DNA from: a virus
Reading direction: 5' to 3' (one strand)
IMG/VR virus record: IMGVR_UViG_3300009169_000012
Coordinates: 1-34,335 of that record
Length of the DNA stretch: 34,335 nucleotides
The notes beneath the pieces were generated by a model. The model made no database searches. It saw nothing but the letters and a program-made list of their open reading frames with translations, and was not told where the DNA came from. Position 1 is the first letter of the stretch; each line of letters opens with the position of its first letter. Both the position numbers and the translations under genes were made by a program. Below, in pieces: positions 8,962-16,912 of this stretch.

Positions 8962-9360
8962 ATGCAAATAATAAATAAAGGGCAAAATAATTTTCTAGTA
9001 TTTACACTAACAGAAAAAGTTACTTTAAATAATCCTTACTATTTATTTAGCTTTAAACATCAAGTGTTAATGAGTACAGTTAACTTCATTTCAAGTGATG
9101 TAAGTGGTTTTCCTACTCGTTACAATAAATTTTTAATAACTGAAACAACAGGAGTTACTAATTTAACAAGTGGAATTGTATCTTTGCCTGAAACGGGATT
9201 TTATGAATATGCAATTTACCAACAAACAAGTTCAAGTAATTTAAACGTTGCAAATGCAGATGGCTTACTTGAAATAGGAATGATAAAAGTAGAAAGTACA
9301 TTGCCTGTTGTTAATGCTTATGATAATCAAAATAAAACGATTATAACTTATGGAGAATAA
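8962..9360 (+). CDS. Uncharacterised beta-rich structural protein ahead of the portal
   Basis: A 132-residue protein with alternating hydrophobic residues and no Cys, membrane segment or catalytic motif. Segments such as FLVFTLTEKVTLNNPYYLFS and GFYEYAIYQQTSSSNLN look like a compact beta-sandwich. It overlaps the portal gene by 11 bp, so the two are translationally coupled. By position it is likely a virion protein, for example a head decoration or neck component. The function is not recognised. Confidence 0.6.
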   Translation: MQIINKGQNNFLVFTLTEKVTLNNPYYLFSFKHQVLMSTVNFISSDVSGFPTRYNKFLITETTGVTNLTSGIVSLPETGFYEYAIYQQTSSSNLNVANADGLLEIGMIKVESTLPVVNAYDNQNKTIITYGE

Positions 9361-11257
9361 TATATACGATGTAATTAATCTTAAATTACAGGCACACAAA
9401 ACACCTGTATTTAAAGAAGAAAAATCAAAAGAATGGATAATTTATGGAGCAGATAAAGAAGGTGGTTACTATAATAACTATCCTGGTTACTTACTTTATT
9501 TATTCAATCGTAGTTCTAAGCATAATGCTTTTATCAATGGCAAGGTTTTATACATTTGCGGTGCTGGTGTTGGCTTTGATAGTACTGATTTATCAATTGA
9601 AGATATTGCACTAGCTAATGACTTTATAAATAAAGAGAATACTAATTTTGATACTTTAAAAGACATTGTAAAAAAATGTGTATTAGATAAAAAGTTATTT
9701 GGTGGTTATTATTTAGAAGTAATTTGGAATAAAGCGGGTAACAACTTTGAGGTTTTACATTTTCCTTATAACAATTTAAGAAAGGCAAAAGATGCAGATG
9801 GCTATTGGTATTCAAAAGACTGGTCAAAACAAAAGCAAAGTCCTGAAGAAACCGATTTAGAATACATCCCTTTGTTTGATCCTGAAAAACCAACAGGCAG
9901 ACAAATATTTGTTTCAAAAGAATACAGACCTGATTTAGATGCTTATCCATTGCCTGATTATGTGGCTTCGGCTGTGTATGCTGAGGTTGATGTTGAATTA
10001 TCTAATTATCGTTTAAATGCGATTAAAAGTGGTTTTAATGCAGGAACTATTCTTAACTTCTCAAATGGCAGACCAACAGAAGAAGAAAAAGAGGAAATTG
10101 AAGCAAGACTAAAAGAGAAATTCACCGGAACTGATAGAGCAAATAGCTTACTAATTACATTTAGTGGCAACAAAGATTCTGCACCTACAATTGAACATTT
10201 AACACCTCAAAACGTAGATTCTCAACTAACAGAATTAAACGAGCAAGTTATTCAAGAATTAATTATCGGACATCACATTCCTAATCCTATGCTAGTAGGT
10301 ATTAAAACAGCAGGGGAGTTAGGCACGAAAGACCAAATAAATGATTCTTACGAACTTTATAAAAATACTTACATTATACCTAATCAAGCTGAAATTGAAA
10401 AAGACTTTAACTACTTACTTAAATTAAAAGGATTCTCAAATCGTATTTACTTAAAAGAGTTAGATCCTATCGAAGAGCAGTTACCTATTGAAGAAAAGAT
10501 TAAGGTAATGACTAAAAATGAGGTTCGTGAAATGTATGGGTTGCCCCCTTTGGAAGAAGAAATAAAACCAATTGTTTCAAGTGCTATCCATAGATTTGAC
10601 GACCAGGTATGTGAACATTCTTTTGCATCAGAAAGTGAAATTGATGAAGTAATTGAGATATTTAAAATGTTTGGAGACGATAGAGAAAATTATGAAGTGA
10701 TAGAGCAAAAGTTTATGAACGAAGAAAATCGTTTTGACTTTGCAGTTGATGTTTCTCCATTAAGCAAACAAATTAAAAGAGACATTGTTGGCTTATTAGA
10801 TAAAGATCCATTAATGGATAATAAAACCATTGCAGATACTTTAAGAATTAAAGAAGATAGAGTTGCAGACTTAATAAATGATATGGTTAAAGAAGAACTA
10901 ATTAAGGTTAAAGAAACTAATGCAGGTGGTCAAAAGAAAGATGTAAGAGTACCAACAACAGAAGCTATCAGAACATCAAATCGTTTAGGTACAGATACCG
11001 AAGACTATAAGATAATGTACACTTACGAATGGAGAGCAGGAGTTAAGCCTGACAAAAGAAATTCAAGAGAGTTCTGTGTTAAGTTATTAGATGCAAATAA
11101 AATGTATTCGAGAGCGCAAATAGAACAAATTAGTAAGATAGTTGGTTATGATGTTTGGAATTATCGTGGTGGTTGGTGGACTCGTAAAGGTGGGCAAACA
11201 AGAACACCATTTTGCAGACATGTATTTGCAGCGAATGTAGTTAAGATAAAAAAGTAA
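9350..11257 (+). CDS. Portal protein fused to a winged-helix segment and a MuF-like C-terminal domain
   Basis: A 635-residue protein. Residues 1 to ~410 are a portal of the Bacteroidetes phage type: YLLYLFNRSSKHNAFINGK near 45-63, and QVIQELIIGHHIPNPMLVG near 300-318. The portal is the ring through which DNA enters the head. Residues ~465-530 read like a winged helix (NKTIADTLRIKEDRVADLIN). The last ~85 residues (SREFCVKLLDANKMYSRAQ, then GGWW and TPFCRHVF) resemble the MuF/minor head family, normally a separate gene. I see no frameshift or stop between the parts, so this looks like a true fusion. A homing endonuclease gene follows directly. Confidence 0.8.
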   Translation: MENNIYDVINLKLQAHKTPVFKEEKSKEWIIYGADKEGGYYNNYPGYLLYLFNRSSKHNAFINGKVLYICGAGVGFDSTDLSIEDIALANDFINKENTNFDTLKDIVKKCVLDKKLFGGYYLEVIWNKAGNNFEVLHFPYNNLRKAKDADGYWYSKDWSKQKQSPEETDLEYIPLFDPEKPTGRQIFVSKEYRPDLDAYPLPDYVASAVYAEVDVELSNYRLNAIKSGFNAGTILNFSNGRPTEEEKEEIEARLKEKFTGTDRANSLLITFSGNKDSAPTIEHLTPQNVDSQLTELNEQVIQELIIGHHIPNPMLVGIKTAGELGTKDQINDSYELYKNTYIIPNQAEIEKDFNYLLKLKGFSNRIYLKELDPIEEQLPIEEKIKVMTKNEVREMYGLPPLEEEIKPIVSSAIHRFDDQVCEHSFASESEIDEVIEIFKMFGDDRENYEVIEQKFMNEENRFDFAVDVSPLSKQIKRDIVGLLDKDPLMDNKTIADTLRIKEDRVADLINDMVKEELIKVKETNAGGQKKDVRVPTTEAIRTSNRLGTDTEDYKIMYTYEWRAGVKPDKRNSREFCVKLLDANKMYSRAQIEQISKIVGYDVWNYRGGWWTRKGGQTRTPFCRHVFAANVVKIKK

Positions 11258-11263
11258 AATGTA

Positions 11264-11294
11264 TTTTGTAGACACGAAAATATTTAGTATATTG
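11264..11294 (+). promoter_or_regulatory. Possible Bacteroidetes-type promoter for the homing endonuclease
   Basis: TTTTG at 11264-11268 is followed after 19 bases by TATATTG at 11288-11294, one T short of the TAnnTTTG consensus. It sits just upstream of the preferred ATG at 11310. A private promoter would be usual for a free-standing homing endonuclease. The match is imperfect. Confidence 0.35.
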
Positions 11295-11309
11295 CATAAA
11301 AATAATTTT

Positions 11310-11828
11310 ATGAAATACACTATTTATTTATTAAGATGCCCATTAACAAAAGATGTTAAATACGTTGGAATGACTACTAATGTTAAAAGAAGATATTATA
11401 AACATTGTGCTCCATCTAACAAAGATAACTATGCAAAACATCAATGGTTAATTGAATTGAAAAAAAATAAAACTTTACCATTATTAGAAATATTACATTC
11501 TAATATAGAAGTTAAAGAAGCTATTGAATTAGAAAAAAAATATATTAATGAATATGATAATTTATTTAATATATTGGAAGGAGGTCTTATGCCACCTTCA
11601 CAAAAAGGTAAAAAATTTTCAGAAAAAACAACTCATAAAAAAATTGAAACAAGTCCACTTAAAAAAAGAGTAGGACAATTTGATAAAAACAATAATTTTA
11701 TTTCTGAATTTTTTGGAGTTAGAGAAGCGCAAAGACAAACAAGAATAGACCATAGAAGCATTGCTGCTGTTGCTTCAGGTTCTAAAATAAGAAAAACAGC
11801 GGGAGGTTTTATTTGGAAATATATTTAA
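11310..11828 (+). CDS. GIY-YIG homing endonuclease with NUMOD-type DNA-binding tail
   Basis: A 172-residue protein. The GIY-YIG core is visible as TIY (residues 4-6) and YVG (18-20), followed by two Arg (27-28), a helix with ELEKKYINEYD, and LFNILEGG. The C-terminal 45 residues (VGQFDKNNNFISEF, then the run ending in GGFIWKY) match a NUMOD1-like DNA-binding module. I start at 11310 because the core begins there; an in-frame ATG at 11259 would add 17 unlikely residues. It cuts DNA at a specific site and spreads its own gene. It is placed between portal and connector genes, a typical invasion point in a late operon. Confidence 0.85.
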   Translation: MKYTIYLLRCPLTKDVKYVGMTTNVKRRYYKHCAPSNKDNYAKHQWLIELKKNKTLPLLEILHSNIEVKEAIELEKKYINEYDNLFNILEGGLMPPSQKGKKFSEKTTHKKIETSPLKKRVGQFDKNNNFISEFFGVREAQRQTRIDHRSIAAVASGSKIRKTAGGFIWKYI

Positions 11829-11831
11829 ATA

Positions 11832-12395
11832 ATGGCAACAGTATTATTATTAACAGCAACATACATTAAGGATTACACATTTGTAGATCCTAATGTAGAT
11901 GAAAAATACTTGAGAATTTCTATTGAAGAAGCGCAAAAAATTCATATTAGAAATTATATTGGTTCAGGTTTATATGATGAAATAATAAACCAAGTAAGTA
12001 CAAATACATTATCGGCTTTAAACACTACCTTATTAGATAATTATATTATCCCTGCTTTAAAGTGGTGGGTAATGGTTGAGGCTGCACCCTTTTTAACTTA
12101 TAAGGTAACAAATAAGAACATTGTAAAAAAGAACAGCGACAACAGTACGGGAGTTGATTTTAATGAGTTAAATTCTTTTATGAACTTAGTTACTGATAAA
12201 GCACAATACCATACTAAAAGATTAATTGATTATTTATTTGAGTATTCAGACCAATATCCATTATATGATAATCCTGGAGATGGCTTTGATACTATTTACC
12301 CACAAGGTTATTCGTATGAAGAAAGTATTTATTTAGGTCGTAACCGTTCAATATTCAGCTATGAAGAAAAATTTGAAAAAAGAAAACGTTACTAA
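11832..12395 (+). CDS. Putative head-tail connector (neck) protein
   Basis: A 187-residue, mainly helical protein with IEEAQKIHIRNYIGSGLYDEI near residues 31-51 and TTLLDNYIIPALKWWVMVEA near 64-84. This pattern fits the adaptor proteins that sit under the portal and form the neck; it recalls a DUF6712-like family in Bacteroidetes phages, though I could not verify that. It follows the portal and the intruding endonuclease, and precedes the tail terminator candidate. The C-terminus is charged and probably flexible (SYEEKFEKRKRY). Confidence 0.58.
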   Translation: MATVLLLTATYIKDYTFVDPNVDEKYLRISIEEAQKIHIRNYIGSGLYDEIINQVSTNTLSALNTTLLDNYIIPALKWWVMVEAAPFLTYKVTNKNIVKKNSDNSTGVDFNELNSFMNLVTDKAQYHTKRLIDYLFEYSDQYPLYDNPGDGFDTIYPQGYSYEESIYLGRNRSIFSYEEKFEKRKRY

Positions 12396-12417
12396 AAAGA
12401 GTGGATATAAACTCTTT
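12396..12417 (+). terminator. Weak hairpin after the connector gene
   Basis: A 7-bp stem, AAAGAGT (12396-12402) with ACTCTTT (12411-12417), and an 8-base loop. The following T-run is poor, so termination may be weak or absent. The 30 bases up to the next ATG are AT-rich and hold nothing else recognisable. Confidence 0.4.
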
Positions 12418-12448
12418 AATAAAATTGAAATATTAAAAAAATTTTTGA

Positions 12449-13051
12449 ATGATAACGTTAAACCAAGTAATAAAAAACCTAAATAATATTGCAAACGCAC
12501 ATTATCAAATCAATTCTTTTGGTAATGGTAGTGTTATAGAGTTTGCGACTAGCGGAATAACTGAATACCCTGCAATGTGGGTTGATTATGAGCCACCTGT
12601 ATTACAAGGTAATGCTTATACTCATGTTTTGAGAATCTATGTAATGGATAGATTAATTAAAGGCAAACAAAATGAGTTAGAGTTATTCAGTGATATTCAG
12701 CAAATATGTTTAGATATTATTGCACAGCTTAACTCTACTATTTATGGTTGGAAATTAGTAAGCGATAACGTTACTTTAAATCCTTTTAGTGAACCTAGAT
12801 TTGATGATGAAGATGCAGGTTACTATTTTGATGTAAATCTAAAAGTACCTTTTACTTATGATAGATGCCAAATACCATTTGATTCAACTATAACGAATAC
12901 AGGAACATCAAACCTAGTTACTATTGTAAATCAAAATGGAACTGTTATAACGACTTTAAAAGGCGGTGAAACATACACAGTAATACAAGTTAGTGGAATA
13001 GATGGAGGGGCTTCAAATACAACTTATACAAATTCGATAATACAAGCATGA
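12449..13051 (+). CDS. Putative tail terminator / tail completion protein
   Basis: A 200-residue alpha/beta protein. The first ~145 residues have a helix (NQVIKNLNNIANAHYQINSFG), a central strand pair (EYPAMWVDYEP, THVLRIYVMDRL) and a further helix (ELFSDIQQICLDIIAQL). This order fits tail-terminator (gpU-like) folds and related Bacteroidetes phage neck proteins. The last ~50 residues are polar and beta-rich (TNTGTSNLVTIVNQNG), like an appended small domain. It overlaps the fibre gene by 4 bp. The assignment is by fold impression and position. Confidence 0.52.
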   Translation: MITLNQVIKNLNNIANAHYQINSFGNGSVIEFATSGITEYPAMWVDYEPPVLQGNAYTHVLRIYVMDRLIKGKQNELELFSDIQQICLDIIAQLNSTIYGWKLVSDNVTLNPFSEPRFDDEDAGYYFDVNLKVPFTYDRCQIPFDSTITNTGTSNLVTIVNQNGTVITTLKGGETYTVIQVSGIDGGASNTTYTNSIIQA

Positions 13052-14196
13052 GTACAATAACAGCACAGATACAACTTAGAAGAGATACTTCTGCAAATTG
13101 GACTTCTAACAATCCTATTTTATTAGCAGGTGAAATGGCTTTGAGTACAGATGTACTTTATACAGGAACAGACCAGCCACGTTATAAGATAGGAAATGGA
13201 GTTGATACATGGTTAAACTTAGACTATGTGCCTGAAGGTGGAGGTGGTTCAAGTTATCCTGAAAATCTTTACTTAACAGTTGTAAATAAAACAGGCGATA
13301 ATTTATTGGCTTCAGGTTACAAAGTTTTAAAAGTACAAACAGCGCAAGGGCAAAGGTTAGCAGTTGATTATGCTTTGGCTGATAGTGATGCAAATAGTGC
13401 TGATACTATTGGAGTAGTTTATGAAAATATAAATAATAACCAAACAGGAAAAATAGTTGTTATTGGAGAATTAACAGGATTAAACACTACAGGAAGTTTA
13501 CAAGGTGAAACATGGGATGATGGTGACTTATTATTTTTAAGTCCTTTTGTTGATGGTGGCATAACTAATATAAGACCTACAGCACCTAATCATGGAGTAA
13601 TAATTGGTTATGTTGTTTATTCTCATGTTAATCAAGGAAAAATTTATATTAAAATTGATAACGGGTACGAAATCGGAGAACTTCATAATTGCTACTTACC
13701 AACACCAACACATAATGACGGTATTTTTTGGAGTTCAGGAACTACTCGTTATGAAAATAAATCATTGAGTGATTTAGAAAACTCTTTTGTACAAAGCATT
13801 TTTCATGCTTCTAATGTTAACCCTGCTGATGCTACTAATTATTATCTAGGTGTTGCTGACGCTCCTTCAACAACTTCAAAAGATGCTTCTATTATTATTC
13901 CTGTAACGGGTAAAATAAAATCAATAGGGATAAATTCTGTAATTTATACAGTATCAGGAACTTCTGAAAATTCTACTTTTTCAGTAAGAGTTTTTAGTGG
14001 TGGGATTAATGGGGCAGCAACAGAAACTTTGTTAACCAATACTTATAAGCTGAATGCTACTTATATATCAACTATTTTAACAGGCTTAAATATACCTGTA
14101 AATGCTGGCGATGCTATTGAAATAAAATGGTTAACTCCTACATGGGCAACAAATCCAACAGGTGTAAGATTAAAATTTAATTTATTTATACGATGA
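13048..14196 (+). CDS. Tail fibre protein with N-terminal phage attachment repeat
   Basis: A 382-residue protein. The N-terminus has the common fibre motif QLRRDTSANWTSNNPILLAG, then EMALSTD and RYKIGNGVDTWLNL, known from many phage fibres. The middle is Gly-, Thr- and Asn-rich with small beta domains. The C-terminal 130 residues form another beta-rich unit (KIKSIGINSVIY to RLKFNLFIR) that could bind a receptor. It overlaps the next small gene by 4 bp (ATGA). It probably reads the host surface. Confidence 0.78.
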   Translation: MSTITAQIQLRRDTSANWTSNNPILLAGEMALSTDVLYTGTDQPRYKIGNGVDTWLNLDYVPEGGGGSSYPENLYLTVVNKTGDNLLASGYKVLKVQTAQGQRLAVDYALADSDANSADTIGVVYENINNNQTGKIVVIGELTGLNTTGSLQGETWDDGDLLFLSPFVDGGITNIRPTAPNHGVIIGYVVYSHVNQGKIYIKIDNGYEIGELHNCYLPTPTHNDGIFWSSGTTRYENKSLSDLENSFVQSIFHASNVNPADATNYYLGVADAPSTTSKDASIIIPVTGKIKSIGINSVIYTVSGTSENSTFSVRVFSGGINGAATETLLTNTYKLNATYISTILTGLNIPVNAGDAIEIKWLTPTWATNPTGVRLKFNLFIR

Positions 14197-14342
14197 ATTT
14201 TTATTATGAAATAAAACTAGAAAATGGTAAGTATAATATTTACTATACTGGTGGGGATTATGCTGGGTTAAAAGAATTTTATGCCTATGATTTAAGTGAT
14301 CCTCAAACTATAATTCGTTATGGTTACAAAGAAATAAAATAA
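14193..14342 (+). CDS. Small uncharacterised protein after the fibre gene (49 aa)
   Basis: An ATG that overlaps the fibre stop codon opens a frame of 49 residues rich in Tyr (MNFYYEIKLENGKYNIYYTG). The ATGA overlap and the clean stop just before a late motif argue that it is translated. The pattern suggests a small beta-strand domain, perhaps a fibre partner or chaperone. No family is recognised. Confidence 0.55.
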   Translation: MNFYYEIKLENGKYNIYYTGGDYAGLKEFYAYDLSDPQTIIRYGYKEIK

Positions 14343-14357
14343 TGGTACTTTAAAAAA
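14343..14357 (+). promoter_or_regulatory. Late-gene motif copy (TGGTACTTTAAAAAA)
   Basis: A near-perfect copy of the recurring motif beginning at the stop codon of the 49-residue gene, with the A-tract directly after it. The ATG of the next gene is 23 bases from the first G. It is a candidate late promoter. Confidence 0.45.
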
Positions 14358-14366
14358 TAAAACAAC

Positions 14367-14648
14367 ATGGCAAACGCATTAAGACTAACAGCAAACGGTG
14401 GATGTGAGTATATAGATAATAATACACCAAGAACAGGTAAAAAATATTACTGTTTTATTGTTCAAGCTGATACAGTAGTAGGTACATTAACTGGTGGCTT
14501 TTCAGGAGACACAACTGTAAACTATCTTACATCAATTGGATTAGGTAGTAAAACATTAAAGCAAGGTGCTATTATTTATGCGCCTGGTGATGCTGTATTT
14601 ACTAATCTAACATTGACAAGTGGAACTATCATAGCTTACGCAGAATGA
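14367..14648 (+). CDS. Small beta-rich virion protein (93 aa)
   Basis: A 93-residue protein rich in Gly, Thr and Ala with no charged clusters (QADTVVGTLTGGFSGDTTVN, QGAIIYAPGDAVFTNLTLTS). This composition is typical of small phage fibre or decoration proteins. It follows an A-rich leader (AAAATAAAACAAC) and overlaps the next gene by 4 bp. Its neighbours are tail fibre genes, so it may trimerise or cap a fibre. No specific family is assigned. Confidence 0.6.
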   Translation: MANALRLTANGGCEYIDNNTPRTGKKYYCFIVQADTVVGTLTGGFSGDTTVNYLTSIGLGSKTLKQGAIIYAPGDAVFTNLTLTSGTIIAYAE

Positions 14649-15445
14649 TTTTTTTAGGATTAACACCTAAGAGATATGCACCATTAGGTGGTGCTGCAAA
14701 TGATGCAGATGCACAGGCTTTTATTACAGCAGCAGGAATAACTAATGCTACTCAACAAAGCGCAGTTAATCAACTTGTATTAGATTTAAAGAGTGCTAAT
14801 ATTTGGACTAAAATGAAGGCTATTTATCCAATTGTTGGAGGGACTGCATCAACTCACAAATGGAATTTAAAAGACCCTCGCGACCTTGATGCTGCATTTA
14901 GATTAAATTTTTCGTTAGGTTGGACACATTCAAGTAATGGTATGACACCAAGTAATGCTTACGCAGATACTTTTTTAATACCGTCAACTTCATTAAGTTT
15001 AAATAGTCAGCATATTAGCTATTATTCAAGAACAAATAGTAATGGTACTGAAGTTGAAATGGGCTGTAATAATTCAGGAGGTGCACCAAACACAATATTA
15101 GAAATAAGAACAACTGGAGTTACTTACATGAGCATGGCTGGTAATGCTTATTTATCATATACAGATAGTAATTCATTTGGGATGTATATTGGCAATAGAA
15201 CAGCTTCAAACATTATTAAATTACATAAAAATAATTCAGTAGTTGCCACGGGAACAACAGCTTCGACAAGTAATCCAATTAATCAATTATCAATAGGAGC
15301 TCTTAATACTGGAGGTGGAAGATTATATTATACCACTAAACAATGCGCCTTTGCATCAATTGGCGATGGCTTAACAGATACGGAAGCAGCAAACTTTTAT
15401 ACATCGATAAATACATATCAAACAACTTTAGGAAGAAACGTATAA
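14645..15445 (+). CDS. Tail fibre / adhesin protein with lectin-like C-terminal domain
   Basis: A 266-residue protein of a type I recognise from Bacteroidetes phages and prophages. The N-terminal ~70 residues hold AQAFITAAGITNATQQSAVN, then VLDLKSANIWTKMKAIYPIV and HKWNLKDPRDLDAAFRLNF. The middle and C-terminal parts read like a concanavalin-type sugar-binding domain, ending in FASIGDGLTDTEAANFYTSI. In such proteins the C-terminal domain probably contacts host glycans. It overlaps the following gene by 1 bp (TAATG). Confidence 0.72.
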   Translation: MIFLGLTPKRYAPLGGAANDADAQAFITAAGITNATQQSAVNQLVLDLKSANIWTKMKAIYPIVGGTASTHKWNLKDPRDLDAAFRLNFSLGWTHSSNGMTPSNAYADTFLIPSTSLSLNSQHISYYSRTNSNGTEVEMGCNNSGGAPNTILEIRTTGVTYMSMAGNAYLSYTDSNSFGMYIGNRTASNIIKLHKNNSVVATGTTASTSNPINQLSIGALNTGGGRLYYTTKQCAFASIGDGLTDTEAANFYTSINTYQTTLGRNV

Positions 15446-15660
15446 TGGAAGGCAGAATAGTAACAGAGCAACAAGCAAATGAACTACAAGGAGTATTCAT
15501 TGATGCTGATACATTTTTTAATTTCGTTCAAGATATTGACGGAAATTATTTTATGTTTACAAGTGAACAGGATGAGGCTGAAATAGCAAATACTCAATAC
15601 GCTTATTTATTAGATATTCCATTAAGTCCTTACACACCACCACCAACACCAATTCCATAA
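15445..15660 (+). CDS. Small acidic protein downstream of the fibre gene (71 aa)
   Basis: The ATG at 15445 shares one base with the previous stop, which settles the start; the frame is open further upstream, but those codons lie inside the fibre gene. The 71-residue product is acidic (FIDADTFFNFVQDIDGNYFM) and ends in a Pro-rich tail (SPYTPPPTPIP). It could be a fibre accessory or chaperone. No family is recognised. Confidence 0.65.
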   Translation: MEGRIVTEQQANELQGVFIDADTFFNFVQDIDGNYFMFTSEQDEAEIANTQYAYLLDIPLSPYTPPPTPIP

Positions 15661-15666
15661 TAAATT

Positions 15667-15870
15667 ATGAAAGAAGCATTAGACTTAATCAAAAAACATG
15701 GCGCAACTGCTGTATTAGTTTTATGGCTATGGCACACACACAATAGAGTAGCTACTTTAGAAGAAAAACTATTTAATTGTTTGGAGCGTGATAGATACGA
15801 ACAATACTACACAAGACCGAATGAAGCTATTATACCAAAAAAGATAGAAGATGAAGTTAAAAGTAGTTAG
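15667..15870 (+). CDS. Small membrane-anchored protein of the lysis group (67 aa)
   Basis: A 67-residue protein with one probable membrane segment near residues 12-24 (ATAVLVLWLWHTHN), then a short coiled region and a charged C-terminus. It overlaps the next gene, a cell-wall enzyme candidate, by 20 bp and uses TAG as stop. One membrane span followed by a soluble tail fits a holin, an anchored accessory protein, or an inner-membrane spanin-like part. The lysis role is inferred from its place. Confidence 0.55.
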   Translation: MKEALDLIKKHGATAVLVLWLWHTHNRVATLEEKLFNCLERDRYEQYYTRPNEAIIPKKIEDEVKSS

Positions 15871-16276
15871 GGAAACTAAAAACGATGTTTGCACTATTGG
15901 CTCATTATTTATTAATGATGTTTTCTTTTGTTATACCTTAGAAGATAAAGACAGAGGATTAAAACAAAGTGATTCTCTTTTATTTATTCAGACAAAAAAG
16001 ATTTTTGGGCTTACTGCAATACCTTTAGGATTCTATAAATTAACAGTTAATCAATCGCCAAAGTTCAAAAGGATGTTACCTCGTATTCTTGAAATAAAAG
16101 GATTTGACGGAGTTTTATTGCACAGAGGTAATACAGCAGACCATTCACTTGGATGTATTCTTATAGGATATAAAAAAGGGCATAATTCAATATTTGAAAG
16201 CACAAAAGCTGAAAGGGATTTAGTAAAGAGATTATTGTTACATAATAACGAAGTACATACAATAGAAATAGTATAA
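15851..16276 (+). CDS. DUF5675-type protein, candidate cell-wall lysis enzyme
   Basis: A 141-residue protein. Landmarks are FFCYTLEDKDRGLKQ near residues 25-39, IFGLTAIPLGFYKLTVNQSP near 51-70, and LLHRGNTADHSLGCILIGY near 89-107. This fits the DUF5675 family, often found in lysis regions of Bacteroidetes phages. The His...Gly-Cys arrangement recalls L,D-transpeptidase-like active sites, but I cannot show that relation here. It is flanked by two small membrane proteins and followed by a terminator, so it is the best endolysin candidate in the genome. Confidence 0.72.
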   Translation: MKLKVVRETKNDVCTIGSLFINDVFFCYTLEDKDRGLKQSDSLLFIQTKKIFGLTAIPLGFYKLTVNQSPKFKRMLPRILEIKGFDGVLLHRGNTADHSLGCILIGYKKGHNSIFESTKAERDLVKRLLLHNNEVHTIEIV

Positions 16277-16278
16277 AC

Positions 16279-16304
16279 AAAAAAGCACCCCGAAGGATGC
16301 TTTT
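16279..16304 (+). terminator. Intrinsic terminator after the DUF5675 gene
   Basis: Stem AAAAGCA (16281-16287) with TGCTTTT (16298-16304), an inner CC/GG pair across one mismatch, and a CGAA loop. A-rich on the left and T-rich on the right, it could work in both directions. The ~70 bases from here to the ATG at 16376 hold no other clear signal. Confidence 0.7.
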
Positions 16305-16375
16305 AAGAGTTAGAAATTTTTATGAAAAACACAAAGAACGAAGAGCAAATTTAAACAATTTAAAACAATATACAA

Positions 16376-16585
16376 ATGTTATTACAATTAGTAAATGATA
16401 CACTAACAACAGTAGTTAGTGAAGTAGTTAATACAGCTGTTGCTGTACATGAAGTTACAGGTGGCGGTGCTTTCATTAATGGAGTTGATAATTCAGTAGT
16501 CGGTTCAATAGTTACTTTATTAGTAGCTGCTATCATTCGCCACTGGGAAAAGAAAAAGATAAAAAAGAGAGCTAATAAAGAATAA
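16376..16585 (+). CDS. Holin-like small membrane protein (69 aa)
   Basis: A 69-residue protein. An amphipathic N-terminal half is followed by a clear membrane segment near residues 40-55 (SVVGSIVTLLVAAIIRHW) and a strongly basic tail (EKKKIKKRANKE). A single span followed by a Lys-rich end is common in phage holins. It is the last gene of the late region and is followed by a strong terminator. It could also be an unrelated membrane protein; position beside the lysis enzyme supports the holin idea. Confidence 0.6.
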   Translation: MLLQLVNDTLTTVVSEVVNTAVAVHEVTGGGAFINGVDNSVVGSIVTLLVAAIIRHWEKKKIKKRANKE

Positions 16586-16612
16586 AATTTTCTTATTGAT
16601 TTTCAATTAGTT

Positions 16613-16644
16613 AGCAATTATTATTAAAAATAGTTGCTTTTTTT
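16613..16644 (+). terminator. Strong intrinsic terminator closing the late region
   Basis: An 8-bp stem with one G-U pair, AGCAATTA (16613-16620) with TAGTTGCT (16631-16638), and a 10-base loop, followed by a run of T. It separates the lysis genes from the early promoter, whose -33 element overlaps the T-run. Confidence 0.78.
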
Positions 16645-16675
16645 GTTATTTACATTATAATTTGCTTTATATTTG
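16641..16675 (+). promoter_or_regulatory. Bacteroidetes-type early promoter
   Basis: TTTTG at 16641-16645 and TATATTTG at 16668-16675, spaced 22 bases apart, fit the Bacteroidetes primary sigma consensus (TTTG, then TAnnTTTG). Transcription would start near 16680, about 20 bases before the first early ATG. Confidence 0.75.
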
Positions 16676-16698
16676 CTTTATAATTAAAAACAAAGAAC

Positions 16699-16899
16699 AT
16701 GAAAACAACTAAAGAACAAATCAGACAAAAGTATTCAATTTTAACTTCACAGCTTATTTATAAGATTTATGAGCCAGTAGGTGGTTATGATGCTGAATGG
16801 AAAAAGTATTTAATCAACTTAAACAAAGTAACTAAGCAAACTAAAAAAAATAACTTAGAATATACTTTACAAGAAATGTATCTTAATTATACACGTTAA
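16699..16899 (+). CDS. Early protein of unknown function (66 aa)
   Basis: The first gene after the early promoter, with an A-rich leader ending CAAAGAAC before the ATG. The 66-residue product is basic and probably helical (KEQIRQKYSILTSQLIYKIY at the start, a Lys/Thr-rich middle). Small first-expressed proteins of this kind often act on host functions, but nothing in the sequence shows what it does. Confidence 0.6.
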   Translation: MKTTKEQIRQKYSILTSQLIYKIYEPVGGYDAEWKKYLINLNKVTKQTKKNNLEYTLQEMYLNYTR

Positions 16900-16912
16900 A
16901 AAAACAAAGAAC

